A stretch of DNA of 8,247 bases from CAYYKK01 sp964467935 (GTDB lineage Bacteria > Myxococcota_A > Polyangia > Polyangiales > Polyangiaceae). Made by a program: the position numbers and the translations under genes. This document shows, one piece after another, positions 1-5,571 of this stretch. The notes beneath the pieces are model-generated. The model saw only the letters and a list, made by a program, of their open reading frames with translations, was not told the origin of the DNA and ran no database searches. Within the stretch, counting starts at the first letter, position 1. Each line of letters starts with the position of its first letter. The stretch covers positions 1-8,247 of the forward strand of contig CAYYKK010000329.1 in assembly GCA_964467935.1 (NCBI GenBank), given 5' to 3'.

Positions 1-1
1 G

Positions 2-367
2 GTGCTCGCGCGCGGCGCGTCCGGCGGGCTCCGCGCGCCGACCTCCGTCGCCGAGGTGCTCTTCGCGCGGCTCGCGTTCGACAGACCGCTCGCGGACGCC
101 ATCGCGCACCCGCGCTTCTACGTCCCCTCGACGGGCGCGCTGCTCCTCGACGGCGGGCTCGCGCCCCTCGCGGAGGATCTCCGCGCGCGCGGCGAAATCG
201 TCGACGCGAAGCGCGCCGACTTCAGCGCCGTGTCCGCGGTCGAGCGAGCGGACGTCGACGGGGTGCGGGTGCTCTCCGCCTCGGGCGATCCCCGCAAACA
301 CGGCGTCTCGCTCGTCCGCGGAGGCGCCGACGCGCCGCCCGCGACGCCCCCCCGATCCACGCCGTAA
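2..367 (+). CDS. Gamma-glutamyltranspeptidase family protein, C-terminal fragment (5' truncated)
   Basis: This is the last 121 residues of a protein that begins before the window; the GTG at position 2 is just an in-frame codon. The family transfers or hydrolyses gamma-glutamyl groups of glutathione and related compounds, usually in the periplasm, after self-cleavage into two subunits. The fragment matches the end of the small subunit: the SGGLRAPTSVAEVL stretch near the edge corresponds to the family's GSPGGxRIxTxVxQVL segment. It is followed by the DAIAHPRFYV element (family: EAVDAPRFH), a 'RARGEIVDA' strand (family: RGHxV) and the closing 'SGDPRKHG' (family: ADPRRxG). The catalytic Thr would lie upstream and is not visible. 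The Pro/Ala-rich tail after 'SLVRGG' is poorly conserved. The gene ends in TAA 35 bases before msrP on the same strand, so co-transcription is possible. The family assignment is fairly sure; the substrate is unknown. Confidence 0.78.
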   Translation: MLARGASGGLRAPTSVAEVLFARLAFDRPLADAIAHPRFYVPSTGALLLDGGLAPLAEDLRARGEIVDAKRADFSAVSAVERADVDGVRVLSASGDPRKHGVSLVRGGADAPPATPPRSTP

Positions 368-402
368 CCGACGACGCGCTTTGCACGTACGAAGAGCGAC
401 GC

Positions 403-1383
403 ATGGCAGACGAGAGCGATCCCCCTCCCGACGAGATCACGCCCGAGAAGCTCCATCGGCGCGGATTTCTCCGCAACGCCGCGCTCGCGACCGGCACGGC
501 CGTCGCGTTCGGCGGCTCGCTCTACGCCGTCTCGAAGAAGCGCGGAGGCGCTCCGGCGCCGCCGGCCTCGGCGCTCCCCGTCCTGCCAGGATCGATCGAG
601 CGTCCCGCCGATCCCGTGCTCGTCGCCAAGGACACGCCGACGCCCTACGCGGCCGTGACGACCTACAACAACTTCTACGAGCTCGGCCTCGACAAGTCCG
701 ATCCGGCAGAGCACGGCGGCTCGCTCATCACCCGCCCGTGGACCGTCCGCGTCGACGGCGAGTGCCAGAAGCCCACCACGTTCGACATCGACGATCTCGT
801 GCGGGCGTTCCCGCTCGAGGAGCGCGTCTATCGCATGCGATGCGTCGAGGCGTGGTCGATGGTCATCCCCTGGCTCGGCTTCCCGCTCGCGAAGCTGCTC
901 GATCGCGTCGTGCCCACCTCGAACGCGAAGTACGTCGCCTTCACCTCGCTCTTCGACCCGAAGCAGCTGCCCGGTCAGAAGGACGGCGTCCTCGACTGGC
1001 CCTACGTCGAGGGCCTCCGCATCGACGAGGCGATGCACCGGCTCACGCTCCTCGCCGTCGGCCTCTACGGCAAGTCGCTCCCGAACCAGAACGGCGCGCC
1101 GCTGCGCCTCGTCGTGCCGTGGAAATACGGCTTCAAGGGCATCAAGTCGATCGTGCACGTCGCGCTCACGCGCGAGCAACCGAAGACGACCTGGAGCGAC
1201 ACCGCGCCGCGCGAGTACGGCTTCTTCGCGAACGTGAACCCCTCGGTCGATCACCCGCGCTGGAGCCAAGCGTCCGAGCGGCGCATCGGCGAGTCGGACC
1301 GCCGCCCGACGCTCCCTTTCAACGGCTACGCGAGCGAGGTCGCGAGCCTCTATTCCGGCATGGACCTCGCGAGGTACTTCTGA
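403..1383 (+). CDS. msrP: MsrP (YedY): periplasmic protein-methionine-sulfoxide reductase, molybdopterin catalytic subunit
   Basis: MsrP reduces methionine sulfoxide in oxidised envelope proteins, using a mononuclear Mo-molybdopterin cofactor and electrons from the membrane heme protein MsrQ. The 326-residue length fits the family. A twin-arginine signal is visible near the N terminus (R19-R20 in HRRGFLRN, then a weakly hydrophobic Ala/Gly stretch to about residue 41), as expected for a cofactor-loaded exported enzyme. Family hallmarks are TTYNNFYELGLDK (residues 86-98), RMRCVEAWSMVIPW (144-157), in which C147 should be the Mo ligand, PLRLVVPWKYGFKGIKSI in the second half, and a C-terminal block WSDTAPREYGFFANVNP. 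The ATG at 403 is preceded by GAAGAG at 391-396 with 6 bases of spacing, and it leaves the Tat signal complete. The stop codon overlaps the presumed start of msrQ, giving the usual msrPQ operon. No key residue is missing. Confidence 0.96.
   Translation: MADESDPPPDEITPEKLHRRGFLRNAALATGTAVAFGGSLYAVSKKRGGAPAPPASALPVLPGSIERPADPVLVAKDTPTPYAAVTTYNNFYELGLDKSDPAEHGGSLITRPWTVRVDGECQKPTTFDIDDLVRAFPLEERVYRMRCVEAWSMVIPWLGFPLAKLLDRVVPTSNAKYVAFTSLFDPKQLPGQKDGVLDWPYVEGLRIDEAMHRLTLLAVGLYGKSLPNQNGAPLRLVVPWKYGFKGIKSIVHVALTREQPKTTWSDTAPREYGFFANVNPSVDHPRWSQASERRIGESDRRPTLPFNGYASEVASLYSGMDLARYF
1371..1374 (+). promoter_or_regulatory. Ribosome binding site supporting a CTG start of msrQ
   Basis: GAGG at 1371-1374, inside the last codons of msrP, lies 5 bases before CTG at 1380-1382, which shares its last two bases with the msrP stop (CTGA). 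No ATG, GTG or TTG exists in the msrQ frame close by: the next candidate is GTG at 1431, which has no purine-rich site before it. The site therefore favours initiation at CTG. Confidence 0.5.
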
Positions 1384-2033
1384 GCCGCGCGAAGGGCTCC
1401 GATCTGTCGTGGCTCCCCGCGGCGCTCTACGTGGGCGGCCTCTTGCCCGGCGCGCTCCTCCTCGCGCGCGGGCTCTCGGGCGATCTCGGTCCGAACCCGA
1501 TCAGCGAAGGCCTGAACGGCTGCGGCGAGCTCGCGGTCAAGACGCTCCTCGCTTCGCTCGCGTGCACACCGGCGCGCATCCTCTTCGGCTGGGCCTGGCC
1601 CATCCGCGTGCGCAAGTCGCTCGGCTTGCTCGCCTTCACGTATGCGTCGCTCCACCTCTTGGTCTACGTGGGGCTCGATCGGCGCTGGAGCTTCGCCGAC
1701 ATCGCCGCCGACGTCGTGAAGCACCCGTTCATCGCGATCGGCATGGCAGCCTTCACGCTCCTGGTCCCGCTCGCGCTCACCTCGACGAAGCGCATGCTGC
1801 AGCGCCTCGGCGCGAAGCGCTGGCAGCGGCTGCACAAGCTCGTCTACCTCGTCGGCGTCCTCGCGATCGTGCACTACACGATGAAGCAGAAGGAGGACGT
1901 CACGGTGCCGCTCGTGCATGGCGCGGTGCTCGCCACCCTCCTCGCGGTGCGTGTCTACGACTGGGCCCGCAAGCGAAAGGGGCGACCCGCGCTCCCTTCG
2001 AAACGCGAAGCCCCCGCCTCCCTGGTCGGGTGA
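1380..2033 (+). CDS. msrQ: MsrQ (YedZ): heme-binding membrane subunit of the MsrPQ methionine-sulfoxide repair system
   Basis: MsrQ is an inner-membrane b-type heme protein that passes electrons from the respiratory chain or a flavin reductase to periplasmic MsrP. From CTG at 1380 the product has 217 residues, close to the family length of about 210. About six hydrophobic segments are visible. The candidate heme ligands are H92 (ASLHLLVY), H152 (QRLHKLVY) and H165 (AIVHYTM), each one residue off E. coli H91, H151 and H164. Other family blocks are the GxNPI-like loop (GPNPISEGLNGCGE), LASLACTPAR and RVRKSLGLLAF. The start is unusual: the only conventional candidate, GTG at 1431, would remove 17 residues including the first part of the first membrane helix (WLPAALYVGGLLPG). 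CTG with its GAGG site and 4-base overlap with msrP fits better. The identity is secure; the start is not proven. Confidence 0.92.
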   Translation: MSRAKGSDLSWLPAALYVGGLLPGALLLARGLSGDLGPNPISEGLNGCGELAVKTLLASLACTPARILFGWAWPIRVRKSLGLLAFTYASLHLLVYVGLDRRWSFADIAADVVKHPFIAIGMAAFTLLVPLALTSTKRMLQRLGAKRWQRLHKLVYLVGVLAIVHYTMKQKEDVTVPLVHGAVLATLLAVRVYDWARKRKGRPALPSKREAPASLVG

Positions 2034-2060
2034 CGAGGGCTCGGCCTCGGGCGCGCGAAA

Positions 2061-2642
2061 TCAGCCCGCGAGGTTCTTCGCGACGAAGTCCCAGTTGACG
2101 AGGTTCCACCACGACTCGACGTACTTCGGCCGCGCGTTGCGGTAGTCGATGTAATAGGCGTGCTCCCACACGTCGCACGTGAGGAGCGGGGTCTTGTTCT
2201 CGGTGAGGGGGCAGCCCGCGTTGCTCGTGGTCGTGATCGCGAGGTTCGAGCCGTCCTTGACGAGCCAAGCCCAGCCCGAGCCGAACTGGCCGGCGGCCGC
2301 CGCGCTGAACTTCGTCTTGAAGTCGCTGACCGACCCGAACGACTTGTTGATCGCCTCGAGCACCGCGCCCGTCGGCTCGCCGCCGCCCTTGGGCTTCATG
2401 CTGTGCCAGTAGAACGTGTGGTTCCACACCTGCGCGGCCTGGTTGAACACGCCGCCGGAGGTCGTGCGCACGAGATCCTCGAGGCTCTTGCCGGCGAGCG
2501 ACGCGTCGGCGCCGACGAGCTCGTTGAGCTTGGTCACGTAAGCGTTGTGGTGCTTGCCGTGGTGGAACTCGAGCGTCTCGGCCGAGATGTGGGGGGCGAG
2601 CGCGTCCTTGGTGTAGGGGAGCTCGGGGAGCGTGAATGCCAT
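2061..2642 (-). CDS. sodB: Iron-type superoxide dismutase (Fe/Mn family)
   Basis: This enzyme converts superoxide to hydrogen peroxide and oxygen. It is 193 residues, the usual size of bacterial Fe-SODs, with no signal peptide, so it should be cytoplasmic. The metal ligands are visible: H27 (LEFHHGKHHNAYV), H75 (QVWNHTFYW), and D157 and H161 (DVWEHAYYIDYRN). The iron type is indicated by Q71 in the AAQVWNH block, where Mn enzymes usually have Gly, and by SNAG at residues 140-143, where Mn enzymes carry a Gln-Asp pair. A cambialistic enzyme cannot be excluded. The ATG at 2642 is preceded by GGAAGAGG at 2650-2657, a good ribosome binding site 7 bases away. The gene converges on msrQ with only 27 bases between the stop codons. 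Upstream lies the TTGGAG/CTCCAA repeat array, a candidate control region. Confidence 0.97.
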   Translation of the reverse strand: MAFTLPELPYTKDALAPHISAETLEFHHGKHHNAYVTKLNELVGADASLAGKSLEDLVRTTSGGVFNQAAQVWNHTFYWHSMKPKGGGEPTGAVLEAINKSFGSVSDFKTKFSAAAAGQFGSGWAWLVKDGSNLAITTTSNAGCPLTENKTPLLTCDVWEHAYYIDYRNARPKYVESWWNLVNWDFVAKNLAG

Positions 2643-2730
2643 GGCAGTGCCTCTTCCGCGTGGGTTGTCGGGCGCGCCTCGAGGGCGCGTCGTGCCGTCG
2701 TAGGGCTTGTCGAGGCGCTTGGGGGGCGAA
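2643..2730 (-). promoter_or_regulatory. sodB leader and probable promoter region
   Basis: These 88 bases between the sodB ATG and the repeat array contain the sodB ribosome binding site (2650-2657) and must hold, or lie close to, its promoter. I could not find a convincing -35/-10 pair. No copy of the GGAAT...GTT element seen before the sigma gene is visible here, so there is no direct sequence sign that this sigma factor drives sodB. Confidence 0.35.
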
Positions 2731-2801
2731 CTCCACTCCGTTGGAGGAACTCCAACGCGTTGGAGCGGCGCTCACTCGGTTGGAGCGGCGCTCCTCACTC
2801 G
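2731..2801. repeat. TTGGAG/CTCCAA repeat array with overlapping palindromes, possible operator cluster
   Basis: Within 71 bases, GTTGGAG begins at 2740, 2759 and 2779, a spacing of 19 and 20 bases. Two inverse copies are interleaved: CTCCA at 2731 and CTCCAAC at 2750. The arms form a perfect 16-bp palindrome, ctccaacgcgttggag (2750-2765), and a second inverted repeat, GTTGGAG-gaa-CTCCAAC (2740-2756), which share the arm at 2750. The segment gttggagcggcgctcactcg (2759-2778) is repeated directly next to itself at 2779-2801 with a 3-base insertion. The array lies about 90-160 bases before sodB and about 50 bases beyond the end of the anti-sigma gene. Two-fold symmetric sites spaced about two helical turns apart suggest cooperative binding of a dimeric regulator, but no regulator can be named. 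Confidence 0.6.
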
Positions 2802-2822
2802 ACCCGACGGGATCGCCCCCGA

Positions 2823-2855
2823 GAGCCCGTTCGGCGCTGCGCCCGTCGTGGGCTC
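2823..2855 (-). terminator. Weak candidate terminator hairpin at the end of the sigma/anti-sigma operon
   Basis: GAGCCC at 2823-2828 can pair with GGGCTC at 2850-2855, and an inner GGCG/CGCC pair can form between them. The stem overlaps the anti-sigma stop codon (2854-2856) and sits where the operon transcript should end. No T-run follows in the direction of transcription, so this may be a mere GC-rich hairpin or a factor-dependent site. Confidence 0.25.
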
Positions 2856-3927
2856 AACGGATCTGGGCGACGAGCTGGGCGCTCTTGTCCGCGTCGAGAT
2901 CCGAGGCCATCGCGTAGCCGACGCCGCTGTTCTCCGCGGCGGCCACCGAGAAGCCACGCACGCGTCCCACGTAGACGGGCGCCGAACGAACGACGCGCCG
3001 AGAGAGGTGCGTGAGGCGCATCGGAACGCGTCGCGGATCGAACACGTAGATCGTGATGCGGTGACCCTGCATGACGTAGCGAAGCTCCGCCGTCGGCTCG
3101 ATGTCCGGATCGCGGAACTCGATGACGTGCATGCGCGCGCCGCTGAAGTTCGCGCCGAAGGGTTGACGGAGCGTGCGACGGTCGAGCCCGACACCGAGGG
3201 TGCCGTTGAAGCGATCCACCGCCTCGTCGAAGTTGCTCGTCTCCGGCGGCACCGGGTGCGCGTGCAGCGTGACGAGCCGCTCGATGAGCTGATCGAAGGA
3301 GGCGTGGTCGTCGTTGCCGTTCGCCGAAGCGACCACGAGCGGGGTGATGAGCGAGCTCGCCTTCAGCGTCGGCAGGCGCGCGACGCCGTCCGCTCGCTGC
3401 GATCGCGTCGCGAAGAACGCGACCACGAAACTCGCTGCTGCTGCCATCGCCATGGCCGTGCCCCACGACATCCGGAAGCGCCCGAAGCGGCTGCGCGTGC
3501 GCCCCCGCCGCGGCTCACCGTGGTCCGTCGTCGTCAGCTGAGAAGGCACGGCGGAGACGGCCGCCTCGTCCGTCTCGGTCCCCTCGCCACGAACGACCTC
3601 CGGGAGAACCTCTGCTCGCGTCGCTCGCGCATCCCCTCGCGTCGACTCGTCGCTCGCCAAAGCCGTCTTCTCGATCTTGCGCTCGGACGTCTGCTCGACG
3701 AGCAGACGCATCCGCTCCTCGAAGCTCTTCGGCACGTGGCGCACCGTGGAGCGGCGCAGGCTCTTGCGCACCGCCCGGATCGCCTCGAGCTCGTCGCGAC
3801 AGCTCTCGCACACCGCGAGGTGCATCTCGACCTCGACGGCGCGGTTCGGCTCGAGCTCGCCGTCCGCGTAGAGGTTCACGGAGCGAGAGACTCGACAGCT
3901 GGGATCGTCTGTCTTGATCGCGTTCAT
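2854..3927 (-). CDS. Membrane-anchored zinc-binding anti-sigma factor (ZAS / zf-HC2 type) with a periplasmic domain
   Basis: Proteins of this type hold their partner ECF sigma factor inactive until a signal arrives. The N terminus has the zinc anti-sigma motif: H36-x3-C40-x2-C43 (HLAVCESC) with an upstream C11, after a YADGEL helix. These are the only three cysteines in the protein. The arrangement nearly equals that of the redox sensor RsrA (C11, H37, C41, C44). Residues 60-150 form a charged, low-complexity linker, followed by one membrane segment (about 156-174, Ala/Phe/Val-rich) and a periplasmic domain to residue 357. The closing part (GFSVAAAENSGVGYAMASDLD) resembles the C-terminal domains of other membrane anti-sigma factors. 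The start codon overlaps the sigma stop as ATGA and has no strong ribosome binding site, so translational coupling is likely. The class is confident. Whether it senses thiol oxidation, a periplasmic signal or both is inference. Confidence 0.88.
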   Translation of the reverse strand: MNAIKTDDPSCRVSRSVNLYADGELEPNRAVEVEMHLAVCESCRDELEAIRAVRKSLRRSTVRHVPKSFEERMRLLVEQTSERKIEKTALASDESTRGDARATRAEVLPEVVRGEGTETDEAAVSAVPSQLTTTDHGEPRRGRTRSRFGRFRMSWGTAMAMAAAASFVVAFFATRSQRADGVARLPTLKASSLITPLVVASANGNDDHASFDQLIERLVTLHAHPVPPETSNFDEAVDRFNGTLGVGLDRRTLRQPFGANFSGARMHVIEFRDPDIEPTAELRYVMQGHRITIYVFDPRRVPMRLTHLSRRVVRSAPVYVGRVRGFSVAAAENSGVGYAMASDLDADKSAQLVAQIR

Positions 3928-4676
3928 ACGGCGCGCCGCTTGCTCCGGTACTCGTTGAGGTCCGTCGGGGGGCGAATGCTCTCGGGCTTGGTCTCTTCCT
4001 CCGAGACGATGCCGAGGAGGATGGCGTGGTCGCGAAGCTTGGTCTGGAGCAGCTTACGCCCACGGTGCAGCCGCGACATCACCGTCCCGATCGGGCAGCC
4101 CATCACCTCGGCGATCTCCTTGTAGGAGAGCTCCTCGATGTCCGAGAGCACCACCGCCAGCCGAAAGTCTTCGGGCAGCTCGTCCAGGGCTCGCGTCAGC
4201 TCGGCCTCGATGAGGGGCTTCAGCGCCTGCGTCTCGGCGTCGCGCATCGAGCGCATCGTGCTCGCGCCGACCCAGCCGTCCGCGAGCGGATCGGCGTCGG
4301 GGCCCTCGAAGAGATCCCGCTCCATGCCGCCGCGTCGGTAGCGGTTGATGAAGGTGTTCGTCTGGATGCGCAGGAGCCAAGCCTTGAGGTTCGTCCCCGG
4401 CTCGAACTGATCCTTCGCGCGCATCGCCTTCACGATGGTGTCCTGCACCAGGTCCTCGGCCTCGGTCGTCGACCGCGTCATCCTCGACGCGACGCTGTAG
4501 AGCGTGTCGAGGTGAGCGAGCATCTCGACGGAGAACGAGTCGACGGGGCTCGCGCTCCGGCTCGGAACGCGGGCGCTGGCGGGGTCGGCCGAGGCACCGC
4601 TCGAGAGCGGTCCGGGAGCGGCCCCTTGGAGGTCCTGCTCGATGGACCCCGGTTTTTTGGAGAAAAAGAACGCCAT
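3924..4676 (-). CDS. ECF (sigma-70 family) RNA polymerase sigma factor, SigR/RpoE-like
   Basis: This alternative sigma factor of 250 residues directs RNA polymerase to a stress regulon. Region 2 spans about residues 52-116 and includes EAEDLVQDTIVKAMRA and FEPGTNLKAWLLRIQTNTFI, very similar to Streptomyces SigR and related factors. Region 4 spans about 158-215 with a helix-turn-helix (SYKEIAEVMGCPIGTVMSRL). A Ser/Pro/Ala-rich extension of about 48 residues precedes region 2, and a 35-residue charged tail follows region 4; both are longer than in a minimal ECF factor. I chose ATG 4676 over the adjacent GTG 4679 because GAGG at 4682-4685 is 5 bases from the ATG but only 2 from the GTG. The gene overlaps the downstream anti-sigma gene by 4 bases, the standard arrangement of a sigma factor and its inhibitor. 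The spacing to the upstream PhaR-like gene is 55 bases and holds a candidate autoregulated promoter. Confidence 0.94.
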   Translation of the reverse strand: MAFFFSKKPGSIEQDLQGAAPGPLSSGASADPASARVPSRSASPVDSFSVEMLAHLDTLYSVASRMTRSTTEAEDLVQDTIVKAMRAKDQFEPGTNLKAWLLRIQTNTFINRYRRGGMERDLFEGPDADPLADGWVGASTMRSMRDAETQALKPLIEAELTRALDELPEDFRLAVVLSDIEELSYKEIAEVMGCPIGTVMSRLHRGRKLLQTKLRDHAILLGIVSEEETKPESIRPPTDLNEYRSKRRAV

Positions 4677-4681
4677 CACTG

Positions 4682-4685
4682 CCTC
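4682..4685 (-). promoter_or_regulatory. Ribosome binding site choosing the sigma factor start
   Basis: GAGG on the minus strand stands 5 bases before ATG 4676 and only 2 bases before GTG 4679, so it favours the ATG. It also lies directly after the GTT of the candidate promoter (4687-4711). A transcript from that promoter would probably start at or after this site, so the two readings compete. Confidence 0.5.
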
Positions 4686-4686
4686 T

Positions 4687-4711
4687 AACCGCCCAGGCTA
4701 GACATCATTCC
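4687..4711 (-). promoter_or_regulatory. Candidate ECF promoter (GGAAT-N17-GTT) before the sigma factor gene
   Basis: On the minus strand GGAAT (4711 to 4707) and GTT (4689 to 4687) are separated by 17 bases. SigR-type promoters are described as GGAAT-N18-GTT, and many ECF promoters keep GGAA in the -35 element. The location directly before an ECF sigma gene fits the usual autoregulation. The -10 element lies only 10 bases before ATG 4676, so the transcript would have almost no leader and would exclude the GAGG site. The motif is short, so chance is a real alternative. Confidence 0.42.
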
Positions 4712-4731
4712 TGGCGGCGAAAGGGCTCGAA

Positions 4732-5454
4732 TCACTTTGCCAATCTGTCGTTCGTCCCCGCGCCCGAAGCGCCCGCTCCACCGGACTTTTGTCCAGGTTC
4801 CTTTTGCGCAGCGCCGCCCTTGGCCCCGAGCGCCGCCTCGAGCTCTTCGACCCGCTGCCCGAGCCGCTTCACCTCGTTCTCGAGCTCGCTCCACGCCTTG
4901 AGGCTCGGCAGGATGGCGCTGATCCGATCCTCGATGGTGCTGAGCGAGCTCTCCATCAGCTCACTCAGCCGGCCCTTGGACTTCTCCGCCGCCTTGGCGT
5001 CCGCGAGCTTGCCGTCCGCGAGCTTCTCGGGGTCCGGGGCGGGTTCCTTCTTCTCCTCGACGGGGGGCTCCGGCGCCGCCGCCACGGGCGTGGTCCCCTC
5101 GGCGCCTGGGGGGCCGCCAGGGATGAGCCGCCCGATCGGACCTTCGCGCAGGGAGGTGAGCAGCCGGCCGCCTCGCTCTTGGATGAGATCGCGGAGGGCG
5201 CCGAGCGGGACGCTCCGGGGCTGCGACTTCAAGTCCTCGGAGAGGATGAGCGCGAGGGTGACCTCGGTTTTGTCCTCTTTGGTCTTGTTGTCGATGATCT
5301 GCACCTCTTCGCCGGCGCGGACCATCTCTCCGATCTGCTGGAGCGTGACGTAGCGACTGTCGCGCGTGTCGTAGAGCTTGCGGTTCGAATAGCGCTTGAT
5401 GACGCGCCGCGGCTTCTCCCCGGAATCCTTGGAAGCTTCTTTCGATGGCTCCAT
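4732..5454 (-). CDS. PhaR-like regulator with polyhydroxyalkanoate-synthesis DNA-binding N-terminal domain
   Basis: The N-terminal domain (about residues 16-75) carries the conserved block RVIKRYSNRKLYDTRDSRYV and then IGEMVRAGEEVQIIDNKT, the PHB/PHA accumulation regulator DNA-binding domain. In PHA producers PhaR represses phasin and synthesis genes and also binds polymer granules; the domain is also found in proteins without a proven PHA link. Here the middle (about 108-160) is Pro/Ala/Glu/Lys-rich and probably disordered. An amphipathic helical part follows (160-210: LSELMESSLSTIEDRISAIL, then ELENEVKRLGQRVEELEAAL), suggesting a coiled coil or a phasin-like contact. The Gly/Ala/Lys-rich tail looks disordered. 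The second PHB-accumulation repeat of classic PhaR is not evident. ATG 5454 has only a weak GAGAG site 5 bases upstream, but the DNA-binding block fixes the start within a few residues. No phaA, phaB or phaC is in the window. Confidence 0.85.
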   Translation of the reverse strand: MEPSKEASKDSGEKPRRVIKRYSNRKLYDTRDSRYVTLQQIGEMVRAGEEVQIIDNKTKEDKTEVTLALILSEDLKSQPRSVPLGALRDLIQERGGRLLTSLREGPIGRLIPGGPPGAEGTTPVAAAPEPPVEEKKEPAPDPEKLADGKLADAKAAEKSKGRLSELMESSLSTIEDRISAILPSLKAWSELENEVKRLGQRVEELEAALGAKGGAAQKEPGQKSGGAGASGAGTNDRLAK

Positions 5455-5571
5455 ACGTGCTCTCGCGCTCTCTCCTCAAAATGTCGCACCCCGAAAGCCA
5501 CCAGTGCAAGCGATAACCTGTCTTTTGCCAGCTATTTAGCCGGCGTTCGGGGCCCACGGTAAAGGGTCGAC
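5455..5571. promoter_or_regulatory. Divergent intergenic region between the PhaR-like gene and the PDZ-NuoH gene
   Basis: These 117 bases separate two genes transcribed away from each other, so they must carry promoters for both unless transcription comes from far away. The middle (about 5478-5535) is clearly more A/T-rich than its surroundings. On the minus strand TTGCAC around 5510 could be a -35 element for the PhaR-like gene, but the matching -10 (CGACAT, 17 bases on) is poor. At the plus-strand end, AAAGGG at 5561-5566 is a good ribosome binding site 5 bases before ATG 5572. CT-rich repeats (GCTCTC twice, about 5459-5474) precede the PhaR-like start. No operator can be named. Confidence 0.5.

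Noticed and set aside
118..1269. A 383-codon minus-strand open frame opposite msrP
   Set aside because: Low-complexity Arg/Val/Glu composition and no motif; the sense strand encodes clear MsrP motifs.
381..1379. Upstream part of the msrQ frame, open back to a TTG at 381
   Set aside because: The translation before about 1380 is Arg-rich shadow sequence inside msrP and has no relation to MsrQ, so an MsrP-overlapping long form is not credible.
2034..2049. CGAGG-GCTCGG-CCTCG hairpin between the convergent msrQ and sodB stops, considered as a bidirectional terminator
   Set aside because: Only a 5-bp stem, with no T-run on either side; such a stem is common by chance at this GC content.
2731..2801. 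CRISPR array interpretation of the tandem repeats
   Set aside because: Units are about 20 bases, abut directly without variable spacers, and only two to three copies exist.
2707..4125. A 472-codon plus-strand open frame across the repeat array and the sigma/anti-sigma genes
   Set aside because: Its protein is Arg/His/Val-rich without family features, and it lies opposite two confidently identified genes.
4720..4745. TTGGCA...TTCGA on the minus strand as a sigma-54 promoter for the sigma gene
   Set aside because: The GC of the -12 element is missing at the required 10-base distance from the GG of the -24 element.
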